A stretch of 64,000 nucleotides of DNA from Trifolium pratense (lineage: Eukaryota; Streptophyta; Magnoliopsida; Fabales; Fabaceae). The position numbers and the translations under genes are program-made. The notes beneath the pieces are model-generated. The model worked only from the letters and a program-made list of their open reading frames with translations, made no database searches and was not told the origin of the DNA. The DNA lies in contig NC_060059.1 of the NCBI RefSeq assembly GCF_020283565.1, positions 39,300,338 to 39,364,337 of the forward strand. The letters are read 5' to 3'. Below, piece by piece: positions 19,583 to 35,345 of the stretch. Position 1 is the first letter of the stretch. Each line of letters opens with the position of its first letter.

Positions 19583-22500
19583 ATGGAACATGTCAAAGAC
19601 ATTTGCATCCCGGACAGTGGAACTACCCACACGATCCTCAAAAGTAAGAAATATTTCAATGATTTAAATTCTACTAAAGGTGTGATAAATACTATCTCAG
19701 GACCTGCTGATTTAATAGAAGGGACAGGTAATGCTATGTTCATGTTACCAAATGGAACAAAATTTGTCATTAATGATGCTTTATATTCTCCTAAATCAAA
19801 GAGAAATTTGTTGAGTTTTAATGACATATATCGTCAAGGGTTTGACACTGAAACTGTAACTGAAGGCAATATGAAATATATTAATATTACTACTAATGTT
19901 TCTGGAAAGAAGAAAACCTTAGAAAAGCTACCAAAATTGCCTTCGGGATTACATTATACATATATACATAAAATTGAATGTAATTTGGTAGTAAAAGAAG
20001 ACCCCAAAACTATGATTTTATGGCATGACCGTTTAGGTCACCCTGGCTCAACAATGATGCGAAAAATAATTGAAAGTACTCATGGTCATCCTTTGAAAGG
20101 TTTAAAGTTTACAAAAGAGGATAAACCATGTGAAGCCTGTTCTCTTGGAAAACTAATAACAAAACATTCACCAGGCAAAATTCATACAGAATCACCTGCA
20201 TTTCTTGAAAGGATTCAAGGTGATATATGTGGACCTATCCATCCACCGTCTGGACCATTCAGATATTTTATGGTATTAATTGATGCATCTAGTAGATGGT
20301 CGTATGTTTGTTTATTGTCAAGTCGTGATATGGCATTTGCAAAATTTCTTGCACAAATAATTAAATTAAGAGCACAATTTCCTGATTATACTATAAAGAA
20401 AATTAGACTTGACAATGCTGGTGAATTTACATCAGAATCATTCAATAATTATTGCATGTCAGTAGGAATCACTGTTGAACACCCTGTTCCTCATGTGCAT
20501 ACACAAAATGGCTTAGCTGAGTCATTAATAAAACGTCTTCAATATATAGCTAGACCATTAATAATGAGAACTAAGCTACCAGTTACTGTTTGGGGTCATG
20601 CAATTTTACATGCTGCAGCACTCATCCGTCTAAGGCCGAGTGCTGATCATAAACACACCCCTTATCAGCTTGCAATTGGTAAGGAACCAAATATTTCCCA
20701 TTTAAAATTTTTTGGTTGTGCAGTATATGTCCCAATAGCTCCACCACAAAGAACAAAAATGGGACCTCAAAGGAGATTGGGAATATATGTAGGGTATGAA
20801 TCACCGTCTATTATTAGATATCTTGAACCTTTAACAGGTGATGTTTTTCAGGCAAGATTTGCTAATTGTCATTTTGATGAAACAAAATTTCCAACACTAG
20901 GGGGAGAAAATAAACACATAGAAAATGAAATAACATGGTATGTACCATCTTTATTACATTTGGACCCATATAATAAATCATGGGAAGAAAATGTAAAGAA
21001 AATAGTACACTTACAAGATTTAGCAAACCAACTGCCAGATTCATTCACTGATTTGAAAAGAGTGACAAAGTCACATGTACCAGCTATAAATGTCCCAGCT
21101 AGAATTGATATTTCAAAAACAAATGATGTAGCAAGTACATCCAAGGCACGCTTGAAGCGTGGCCGACCTATGGGATCCAAAGACAAAAATCCCCGAAAAA
21201 GAAAAGAAACAGAAAAGGTGAATATGATTGAAAGTGATCCTGAAAAGACACTAGATAACAACAAATCCATGATTGAAAATTGTGCTCTCGAAGAAGCACA
21301 AAATGATGACAATGAGATCATTAATAATGAAGCTGATAACAAGAATGATCTCGAGATTTCAATAAATTATGTTAATACAGGAAATCTGTGGAGCCGAAAA
21401 GGTATGAACATTGATGAAATATTTTCGTTCTCAATTGCATGTGAAATCATAAACGAAAATGATGATCCTGAACCCAAAACTGTGAATGAATGTCAAAATA
21501 GACATGATTGGAAAAATTGGAAAGATGCGATAAATACTGAGTTAAACTCTCTTAAAAATCGAAAAGTATTTGGACCCATTGTGGATATACCTGAAGGTGT
21601 GAAACCTGTTGGGTATAAGTGGGTCTTTGTAAGAAAAAGAAATGAGAAAAATGAGATTGTAAGATACAAGGCTCGTCTTGTTGCACAAGGTTTTTCCCAA
21701 AGACCAGGAATTGATTATGAGGTAACATATTCTCCTGTTATGGATGCCACTACTTTTCGTTATTTAATTGGTTTATCAGTGTTTAACAAATTGGACATGT
21801 ATCTCATGGATGTTGTTACTGCTTACTTGTATGGATCACTTGATAGTGACATATATATGAAAATCCCGGAAGGATTTAAGATGCCTGAAAACTCAAAACC
21901 TAGAGAGACGTATGCAATAAAGTTGCAGAGGTCATTATACGGGTTAAAGCAGTCAGGACGCATGTGGTATAATAGACTGAGTGAATATTTATTTAAAGAA
22001 GGCTATGTAAATAATCCTATTTGCCCTTGTGTTTTTATAAGAAAAACAATATCTGGTTTTGTAATAATCGCTGTCTATGTTGATGATTTAAATATCATTG
22101 GTACCAATAAAGAAATTAAAGAAGCAAGAGATTACTTAAAGAAAGAATTTGAAATGAAAGATTTGGGGAAAACCAAATTCTGCCTTGGTTTGCAAATTGA
22201 ATATACTAAAAATGGTATATTGGTACATCAATCAAACTATACAGAAAGGGTATTGAAAAGATTCAACATGGACAAAGCCAACCCTTTGAGTACCCCAATG
22301 ATGGGCAGAACATTAAATGTTGAAAAGGATCCGTTTAGACCTAAGGAAGAAAATGAAACAGATCTTGGCTCTGAAGTACCATACCTCAGTGCCATTGGGG
22401 CACTCATGTACCTTGCCAACTGTACAAGGCCTGATATAGCCTTTGCAGTGAATTTACTAGCAAGATTCAGTTCATGTCCTACAAAGAGACATTGGAAAGG

Positions 22501-23074
22501 AATAAAACATATTTTTCGATATCTCCGAGGTACTTCTGATTTTGGTTTGTTTTATTCTAACAATACAAAACCAGTTTTACTTGGTTATGCAGATGCAGGA
22601 TATTTGTCAGATCCACATAATGCTAAATCACAGACTGGATATGTGTTTACATATGGTGACACCGCAATATCATGGAGATCTCAAAAGCAAACACTTGTAG
22701 CAACTTCTTCAAATCATGCTGAAGTAATTGCCCTCCATGAAGCTAGCAAAGAATGTAGATGGTTGAGATCAGTAACTCAACATATCCAAGGAACGTCTGG
22801 TTTACCAACTGATAAGAATCCAACAATTTTGTATGAAGACAATGCTGCATGTGTTACTCAGATGAAAGAAGGTTACGTCAAAAGTGATAGAACCAAACAC
22901 ATCCCTCCAAAATTCTTCTCATTCACGCAAGAGCTAGAAAGAAACAAAGAGGTTGATATTCAATACATTCGTTCGAGTGAAAATGTGGCCGATCTCTTTA
23001 CAAAGGCACTTTCTACATCAGTCTTCAAGAAACACGTACGAAGTATTGGAATGCGTCACCTTCGAGACATTTGA
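19583..23074 (+). CDS. Copia pol polyprotein: protease, integrase, reverse transcriptase, RNase H
   Basis: The open frame spans 19472-23074; conserved sequence starts near the ATG at 19583, giving about 1,163 residues. The protease active site is DSGTTHTI near residue 11. The integrase has the HHCC zinc finger (WHDRLGH ... CEAC) and a DDE core: D in GDICGP, D in RLDNAGEF, E in NGLAES. Reverse transcriptase follows, with KARLVAQGF and the catalytic YVDDLNIIG. RNase H follows with GYADAGYLSD, SSNHAEV and YEDNAACV, and the C-terminal RTKHIPPKFFSF. No stop or frameshift interrupts it. The first 37 codons of the longer frame look non-coding, so the true N terminus depends on splicing or re-initiation. 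Confidence 0.95.
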   Translation: MEHVKDICIPDSGTTHTILKSKKYFNDLNSTKGVINTISGPADLIEGTGNAMFMLPNGTKFVINDALYSPKSKRNLLSFNDIYRQGFDTETVTEGNMKYINITTNVSGKKKTLEKLPKLPSGLHYTYIHKIECNLVVKEDPKTMILWHDRLGHPGSTMMRKIIESTHGHPLKGLKFTKEDKPCEACSLGKLITKHSPGKIHTESPAFLERIQGDICGPIHPPSGPFRYFMVLIDASSRWSYVCLLSSRDMAFAKFLAQIIKLRAQFPDYTIKKIRLDNAGEFTSESFNNYCMSVGITVEHPVPHVHTQNGLAESLIKRLQYIARPLIMRTKLPVTVWGHAILHAAALIRLRPSADHKHTPYQLAIGKEPNISHLKFFGCAVYVPIAPPQRTKMGPQRRLGIYVGYESPSIIRYLEPLTGDVFQARFANCHFDETKFPTLGGENKHIENEITWYVPSLLHLDPYNKSWEENVKKIVHLQDLANQLPDSFTDLKRVTKSHVPAINVPARIDISKTNDVASTSKARLKRGRPMGSKDKNPRKRKETEKVNMIESDPEKTLDNNKSMIENCALEEAQNDDNEIINNEADNKNDLEISINYVNTGNLWSRKGMNIDEIFSFSIACEIINENDDPEPKTVNECQNRHDWKNWKDAINTELNSLKNRKVFGPIVDIPEGVKPVGYKWVFVRKRNEKNEIVRYKARLVAQGFSQRPGIDYEVTYSPVMDATTFRYLIGLSVFNKLDMYLMDVVTAYLYGSLDSDIYMKIPEGFKMPENSKPRETYAIKLQRSLYGLKQSGRMWYNRLSEYLFKEGYVNNPICPCVFIRKTISGFVIIAVYVDDLNIIGTNKEIKEARDYLKKEFEMKDLGKTKFCLGLQIEYTKNGILVHQSNYTERVLKRFNMDKANPLSTPMMGRTLNVEKDPFRPKEENETDLGSEVPYLSAIGALMYLANCTRPDIAFAVNLLARFSSCPTKRHWKGIKHIFRYLRGTSDFGLFYSNNTKPVLLGYADAGYLSDPHNAKSQTGYVFTYGDTAISWRSQKQTLVATSSNHAEVIALHEASKECRWLRSVTQHIQGTSGLPTDKNPTILYEDNAACVTQMKEGYVKSDRTKHIPPKFFSFTQELERNKEVDIQYIRSSENVADLFTKALSTSVFKKHVRSIGMRHLRDI

Positions 23075-23097
23075 AGAAGAATTACCTAGGCTTGGTT

Positions 23098-23107
23098 AAG
23101 GGGGAGC
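23098..23107 (+). other. Second polypurine-like tract
   Basis: AAGGGGGAG follows the pol stop closely, about 150 bp before the main tract. It resembles the 3' tract and may be a spare priming site. Confidence 0.45.
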
Positions 23108-23244
23108 ATAATGTTGTACTCTTTTTCCCTTATTGAGGTTTTTATCCCAATGGGTTTTTCCTAATAAGGTTTTTAACGAGGCAACGTATGTTCCCATCAC
23201 ATTCTTCTCAACAAAATTAAATGGAGCACTATGATGAATATTTC

Positions 23245-23254
23245 AAAGGGGGAG
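23245..23254 (+). other. Polypurine tract
   Basis: AAAGGGGGAG directly abuts the 3' LTR, the expected place for plus-strand priming. Confidence 0.9.
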
Positions 23255-23607
23255 TGTTATAAGTAATTAAATAAATCATCAAATTAAGGTGAAAGAGATG
23301 TTTCACTATTAATGTTGAAATATTCATGGATAATGTCAACTTAAAATAGTAATATAGATTATTATCTATCTTTGTCAACTTAGAATAGTAAATTTAATTT
23401 GTTTTTATTCATGGCTTTACTAGTATAAAAAGCCACTTTGTGTTCAATGTAAAATGCACCTTTCATGAATGATATGAATACATCTAACCCTTCTACTCTC
23501 ATAATTTTCTTAAGTTTTAATTTAATATTTGCAGCTTATAACTAGATTAGTAATTTTATCATCCTATTAGTACCTAATAAATAATTAAATATTTAAATTT
23601 CTCAACA
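23255..23607 (+). repeat. 3' LTR of the copia element
   Basis: 353 bp, read base by base as identical to the 5' LTR, and followed by the AAAAT duplication. Confidence 0.96.
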
Positions 23608-23612
23608 AAAAT

Positions 23613-24876
<1,264 letters not shown>

Positions 24877-25608
24877 GACTATGTTTGGTTCAATCTCAAA
24901 TTTCTACATTTTATGTTAGTCATGTTTTTTTCTCACCTTTTTGTCCCATGTAATTTGTATGCAATTGTTTCTAATACATGAAGGATTATACCATAATATG
25001 ATTGAGATTGTTTAAAATTAATTTAGTATATGTGTAATTTGAATCGTGTAATCTTAAATAAATAGTTGAGATTGATTACCGTATATAACAGTTGAGATTA
25101 ATTTAGTATTTGTATAATTTAAACCGTCTAATTTATGAATTAATCAGCATGTTAAAATTCAAACCAAATCGATAAGTTGTTAAAATGCATGTTAGTTAAT
25201 CCGTCCGGTTTGATGGATTCGGATTTGCTACAGTCCAAAAAGCACGCGGTTTAACGCAGTTTTAATCTCGTCCATTAAATTTGTAGGCAGTTCGATTTAT
25301 TTATCAAAAATAAATGTTCAAATAACATTTCTCATATAAATATAAATATTGCTTACCAATAGAGGAGAATTGAATGTAACCCAATCATACCAAAGTTGAT
25401 GAAATAATTGGGAAATACTTTATTGAATTATTTAGTCTACGTAACTTTGTGTTCATGCTTATTGTTCTAAGATATACATCAAACTCTAACACCATATGCA
25501 AATCCAATGAAACATGCATGTATTACATAAATTGAATTGTCCTAAAGATTAACTTTAAAGTCAAATCTGGACTAAGGTGAGAGCATGCAAAGAGTAATTT
25601 CCCTTCCT
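24877..25608. other. PSBX 3' flank and intergenic spacer, no gene
   Basis: AT-rich sequence between two convergent genes. No ORF or element was recognised. Confidence 0.5.
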
Positions 25609-29404
<3,796 letters not shown>

Positions 29405-29520
29405 GGTTGTTAAAAATTAGGAAGAAAAAATAAAACAAACGACAATGGTATGAAAGATGTGGGTGCAAAGTGCAATGTGGATTGTGGATTGTGGGATGTG
29501 GCAATAGTGGGTAGCACTTG

Positions 29521-29528
29521 CTTTTATA
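29521..29528 (-). promoter_or_regulatory. TATA box of the thermospermine synthase gene
   Basis: On the minus strand, CTATAAAAG lies about 117 bp before the ATG at 29402-29404. Confidence 0.6.
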
Positions 29529-29529
29529 G

Positions 29530-30796
29530 ATACACAATACAAAATGAAAATGGATAATATTTAATTAAAGTGACATATGATGACTAGATTAATTATTTAA
29601 TCTGATTTTATTTTTTTATTTTTTGACCAAAATGATGACTACATTCATAAAAATAGAAAATTTGTTAAATCACGTATGAAAATATCATATAAAATATTAT
29701 ATAGAAAAAAATATCATATAAAATATTATATTTATTGTTTTATTAACTTTAATTTTTAACATAAAAATACGTTATTCTAATAAAAACATCAAAAAGTAAT
29801 GTTTTTATTGTTTTTTATGTAATGTAATAAATACTTGCTCATCATATTCAATGTCTTAATGCTGTATTTGAGATTTTATCTAATAACTATAAGTGAGATA
29901 ATTCTTTCATTTTTTTCTTTTTTTAAGTAAAGGTAAAATTTTGTGTATCATATATTTGACCTATATTTAATGGAGAATGTTAAAATGTACACATATTGCA
30001 CGTGTTAATGAAGTAAAAATAGAAATTATACTTTTTTTTTTGACTAATAAATGAATAAGTCAAACTTTTACTTATATTTTTGTTTGGAAGGGTAACATTT
30101 AATTTAGGGGATAAAGAAAGCATGGACATGTTGAATTTATTCTACCACCTAATCTTAGAACGTGTTATTTATATGCGTCGGTTTTATGTTTTTTTTTTTG
30201 ACAAAAAGATATTTTTGCAGGTTTTGATGACATGTTAGTTCCAAAAAAAATAATCACGGAATTCAGTCGAAAATGTATTTTTCTTTTACACAAAGATTAA
30301 TCAGGGGATAAATACACTACTAACCTATTAAAAAGGTTGTAGAAAATTACTATTGATGGGTTTTCTTTTTCAACATATTACCCATTGCAGTATGTTATGT
30401 GGCCATATCAGTAGTCACGTAAGTAAAGTTAATTTTTTTTATAAAAATTAATGAAAATGACCAGTATGATAAACATAATTAAAGTTGAGGAATCAATTTG
30501 TAATATTAATTGGTTAAGGAATTATAAATAAGTTAAAGAATCAATTGTCCAATAGGGAAAAAAAATTATTAATAGTAATAAGACTCAAAATTTGATCTTG
30601 AAGTGTTGGGGCGTTTTAAAGAGCAGGACAAAATCTTTTTGGTGACTGCCCCGTTTGAATTTGCGTTATTTTTCAACTTATAAAAATAGTTTATGAAAAT
30701 AAATAAATTTTTATATTAATTTTTAAGTTTTCACCAACAAAAATGATATTTTTATAACTTGATTTCTCATAAACTATCTTTAAAAAAAATTATAAT
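29530..30796. other. Intergenic, no gene seen
   Basis: Upstream flank of the thermospermine synthase gene and AT-rich DNA. No coding signal. Confidence 0.5.
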
Positions 30797-30974
30797 AAGA
30801 GTTTAATTGATATGCACTGACGGTGTAAAATAGTTTTACACCATCGTCCAATAAATAACCATCATTTTGTCATGTCATGTCAAGAAAGTAGGGTGATGTA
30901 GCAGAAAACATAGTTGGTAATGATTGACAGTGTAAAATTATTTTACACCGTCGGTGCATATCAATTAAATTCTT
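30797..30974. mobile_element. MITE of the 'TTTAATTGATATGCACTGACGGTG' family, copy 3
   Basis: The best-preserved copy: AAGAGTTTAATTGATATGCA on the left and TGCATATCAATTAAATTCTT on the right are inverted, each followed inward by GACGGTGTAAAAT-like sequence. About 178 bp with a variable centre. Confidence 0.85.
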
Positions 30975-31181
30975 ATAAAAAATACATAAAAATTTATTGA
31001 TTTATATAAGTTGTTTCACGTAATTTCAAAAATAAACCGATTTAACCTAGCCCTTAGTAGAGCAGTTGGAATGAGCACGCAGAAAGTTGGAGGTTGTAGT
31101 GACACTCACACGCGGACTGAATGTTCTTATTAATTCATACAGTAATTGATTGGGTCTAATGAGAAACATAGAGTATATCAT

Positions 31182-31436
31182 GATGTTTTCTCTTTAGACC
31201 CCATGGTTCTTTTTCACCCTCTGAATGTTACTTTTTTGTCATTCAATAAAAACTTTGGTTTTTACGAACCGAATTTTTTTTGCCTTGAAAAAAAAAATCG
31301 GTTTCTGTTAACCGAAATGTTCCTGAATTTGAACTAGAAAAAACTTTGGTTTCTGCGAACCGAAGTTTTTATCAAGGGCAAAATTGGAATATTTGGGAGT
31401 ATAAAAGATACATCGGGGGCCCGAAGAGAAAACATG
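31182..31436. mobile_element. Foldback element with TTCGGTT/AACCGAA hairpins
   Basis: Ends are inverted: GATGTTTTCTCTTTAGACCCC on the left (split across 31182-31202) and the complement of CGGGGGCCCGAAGAGAAAACAT on the right. The interior carries three TTTGGTTTNTGNGAACCGAA-like palindromes (31252, 31299, 31345). Non-coding; shares the AAGGCAAAAAAAATTCGG block with the repeat at 7780. Confidence 0.55.
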
Positions 31437-33840
31437 GTGGGGACTTTGATCCATTCATCATGTTGGACAATTTTGTTTAGGACAATTATATATATAATAC
31501 CTAAAAACATTGCCTGGTACAAGTATTGTTCCGGACGGACTCAAGGTCTGTGATGGACCACGATTTGCTATAGTAATAAAATTACACAGTTTTTATGCAC
31601 TGTTTCAATTTCGACCTTTGTTTATTGATCAGACGGTTATGGTTAAATCAACTGTAAAATCCATTAAAGCAATTACAATCGTACATATATAATAGATTGG
31701 GCGGTCCAAAGTAAGAACCGCATGAAAACTATGGGAAATATTACAGTAATAAATCTACTTTGGTCCGTGATGTTTGCCATTGATGCATTGTAACGGTCGT
31801 CCATCAATATTCAACAATCTCATCTCACCCCTTAGAATAGTTGTCCCCCTCCAATAATATAAGGTATGCTATTCATATTTTAAAATCTCTTGTTCTACAT
31901 TCTCATAATAACTTAAACGTTAAAGTGTTTGCAGATGTCTCTCACCAATTTCAACTTTGTCGGTTCATTACTCGACACGTACGATCACTTCTCAAATTCT
32001 CATTACCCCAGATTAAGTATAATGTAGGTAAAATTAATTTTCTTTTAAAATAATAAATAATAAAAAAGGGCATGTCATTAAATAATTGAATTATGCATGT
32101 TTGCCAACAAAATTCAAAGATATTATTATCTAGATTTTATCTATTATTGTTCACCTTTTGTCTATTATTATTGTGAGACCACCCATTAATTTATATTTTA
32201 ATTAGTAGGTTGTGTTGTGGTCCAGCCAATCTTTGATAATACCACCCATTAATTTCAACCAAGACGTTAACCTCAAGTGGTTAATGAATTTTTTTAGAAC
32301 GAAACTCTCGGCTTAGAGCGAATCTTTCGGGAAAATTTGAATTTTTTTTTTGGCGAGTATAGTTTTTAGTCAAACTTTACATATTCAAATAAGAAACACA
32401 CGTGCGACTTAAATAAAATGTAGATGAATGACACATTTCTTTTTTGAAACAATAAAATGGTGCATTTTGATTTAAGTCCCTAATCATCTTACGTGAATGA
32501 TAACCAAGTCAAAGAGCGAAAGTGTGCCATGCAATAAAATATGTCACATTACAAGTGTTAAATGAAACTCTATTAACTATAGTAAAGATTGACATCAAAG
32601 AATAAAAGTTATGGTTTTTTTGACTCTATATAAGAAGGGAATCGAAAGAAAACTAAAATCAAGACAATCTCAATTACCATTTGAAGTGGGATGAGGAAGA
32701 AAAATGTAATATTTGAGATACGATGAAATATCAAAAATTGTATGTGTCAAACAAAAGACATCATTATCATTGAATTGGAAAAACTAATCATAGAGCATAA
32801 AGTAAAGGAATTGGATTTTTCACATCCTGCCGTAACAGATCTGGACCGTTCGATCTCTCATCCGTAGTTGAGATCGTTTTACTTTATAAAACCGTATTTC
32901 TAATATGGAAAATGCTAAATAGTACCACAAAGGCACTGTTTAGCATGACTCTTCTAATATAAACTGTTTGATCTCAAATCAACGATTATGATTATTACAA
33001 CAGGAAACTGGGTCATTTATTGACGATCGTGAATCTAAGTCCTAAAATAAAGTAATATCCTTATTTACGTATGTGAGAATTATCCATCAATGTAAAAAGA
33101 AAGAGCATGAAATGTATCATGTGTAATGTAGGGCCATCCAATTGTTGGATTTGCAAATTGAGGAAGGCCAAAGTTTGTGGTTGAGTTGAGCGTGGGTTAA
33201 ATCCACTAAAGATTTTGTGGAGTATCCACTCTTTAAATTTGCATGTCCTATATATATAGTGTGTACTTACTTACTTATCTAGTGTCCTTATTCTTCATCA
33301 TGAATAGCAATTTCATGATAAAAAGAAAATCTTTTTATTTACCTTATTTTGTTGATTTAAATGGAGATACACACAAGAAAGAAAAAGTTCTTAAACTTCA
33401 ATTATTATTAATATTTTATATCTATTAATTTCATATGCTTGAAGAATCTCTCATGTACACGTTTTGGAAATAGTGGGATCGTGGAATCAATAGTGAAGGT
33501 TAATTGTACAGCACCAAAGTACTAATAGTAATAGGTTTGGTGGAGAATGGCAATAGACAATAGTTACAACTAAAATGACAATAATAAGATAAACAAGTGA
33601 TTGATGAATTTTTTATTTTAGTAGAATAATTTTTTGTCAGATTTTATTTGCTACGCGATCAAACTCGATTAATTATTGACTTTAATATCTAATATCAATT
33701 GACAAGTGGTCACAAATATTAATACCAAAAAAAAGTGGTCACAAATGTATTACTCACTCAATACAGAATTATATAAATATAAATAAAATTTAAAAAATCA
33801 TTTTCTCCGTAACTAATAATGAAATAAAATTATTTTTACA
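31437..33840. other. Intergenic, no gene seen
   Basis: AT-rich DNA. A SINE-like fragment may lie at 32259-32355 (CTCAAGTGGTTAATGAATTT followed by a decayed B box and a T-run), too weak for a firm call. Small ORFs at 31510, 31841 and 33243 have no recognisable content. Confidence 0.45.
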
Positions 33841-34068
33841 TATTTCAATAAAAATTATTTCAAGAAAAAGATAAGTAAGCATACTCTAAATTATTTCAAT
33901 ATAAGTAATTTTTATTTTTTAATAAATCTATTAAATATATTCAGTGTGGTGATATATTTCAATAAAAATTATTTCAAGAAAAAGATAAGTAAGCATACTC
34001 TAAATTATTTCAATATAAGTAATTTTTATTTTTTAATAAATCTATTAAATATATTCAGTGTGGTGATA
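33841..34068 (+). repeat. Tandem duplication, 114-bp unit, two copies
   Basis: The segment beginning TATTTCAATAAAAATTATTT and ending CAGTGTGGTGATA is repeated head to tail at 33841 and 33955 with no difference that I can see. Confidence 0.95.
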
Positions 34069-34141
34069 TTTTCTTGTTAATGCAAAGACCTTTTAGAAAA
34101 TATATATCTACAAAAGGAGGTGTGCTATATATATATGAAGG

Positions 34142-34303
34142 GAGTTACTTTGCCGCCCTTTTGGTTACTCAAATATTGTCCGCGACTTAGGTGCGGACGG
34201 ATTTTTTTCCAAAACGCCCTATTTTTACACATCCGCTACTCAAATCGCGGATGTGCAAAAATAGAACGCGCGAGTAACTAGTATGGTGGCAAAAATAGCT
34301 CTC
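34142..34303. mobile_element. Foldback MITE related to the one at 16 kb
   Basis: The left end has GAGTTACTTTGCCGCCCTTT and the right end, inverted, GAGCTATTTTTGCCACCATA. The inner hairpin pairs CATCCGCTACT-type sequence with CGCGGATG. The right arm contains CGCGCGAGTAAC, the inverse of the 16-kb arm. About 160 bp, non-coding. Confidence 0.6.
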
Positions 34304-34929
34304 ATATCCGAAAGAGTTATATGAACTTTAGAGGATGGCCCATAATCATTTTCTGGAACTTTATGAATTATGATGTGCAAATTTCTATTTAGATTACCTT
34401 TTACACTGTGTGTCTCCATTAAGTCAATGGAGCAAATCAGCTATCTCTCCACTTAGTCAAACCTATTTCTCATTTCAATTTCTTTACAAATAAAAAATGC
34501 TCATGCATAAAATTACCAACTTAATGGTTTTTTGGTAGACGAAATAACAAACCATTAAAAACTGACACATATAAAATGGAAGGACCGAAGTTTCTGTCAT
34601 GATATTTGACCTAATAATTTCGATGTTTCTGTCAGTTGAGCTAAAAAATTTATGGGACATGGCAGCTTAATGGTTAATCAATTTTAGTTAGGAGTAAATC
34701 TTTTGGTAGAATCCATATTTGGCCTAAAATATAATAGATTTTGGTCTCGAAAATGGTATTTATTCTTCATATTCAAAATTCAGGCAATTCTTTAGGGCAA
34801 AACATTATTACTTTTAAGGCAAAATTGATATAGAATCAAAATGTTAATACTTAACTAGAGATGATTCTATGTCTAAATCTTAGAGTAGGTAATTAAGTAT
34901 GTAGAAAAATGATTATCTCTATAGAAATT

Positions 34930-35345
34930 CGGGTTGAATAAATATAGGTCAGTGTATAACAGCCTTGGGCTAGATATATTTGCCCACATGATGGAGCCAT
35001 TAACTCCCCTTTACCAGGAACGGCTATTCCGTGTGGGCTATAATTCCCAATCGTTTAAATCAAACCAATCCATCCATATTCTCTCAATCTTCTAGGATGA
35101 GATATCTTAGGCGGATATTTTCCCTTAATGGGCCCATTTCCGCCATGGGTGAGTAATCCATTTAGGCGTGTAGATCTTTGGGCGGCCTACCCAATAATAT
35201 CCTAGGATTTCGTCCAGTCTACCACCATTTCCATTGGCGTGATTAAAACATACACGTCGTCTGGTTGATCTCATGGGCCCGGAGTCAAACACCTGTTATC
35301 CAAACCCAAGCCAAACACCCTCGAGTTCAAACGGGTTTTGGTTCA
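34930..35345. repeat. Less AT-rich island, possible decayed LTR
   Basis: A stretch clearly richer in G and C than its surroundings (for example GGGCGGCCTACCCAATAATA and GGGCCCGGAGTCAAACACC), without ORFs. On the minus strand it reads like a plant retrotransposon LTR, but no paired LTR or terminal TG..CA was found. Confidence 0.3.

Larger units (their letters stand above)
16713..23607 (+). mobile_element. Complete Ty1-copia LTR retrotransposon
   Basis: A 6,895-bp element bounded by two 353-bp LTRs that look identical by eye, each starting TG and ending CA, and flanked by the 5-bp direct repeat AAAAT (16708-16712 and 23608-23612). In order it contains the 5' LTR, a primer-binding region, a 1.25-kb leader, gag, pol, a polypurine tract and the 3' LTR. 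The domain order in pol, protease-integrase-reverse transcriptase-RNase H, defines the copia superfamily. All reading frames are open and catalytic residues are present. Together with LTR identity this points to a very recent insertion that may still be able to move. The leader holds unusual extra features described in their own entries. Confidence 0.97.
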
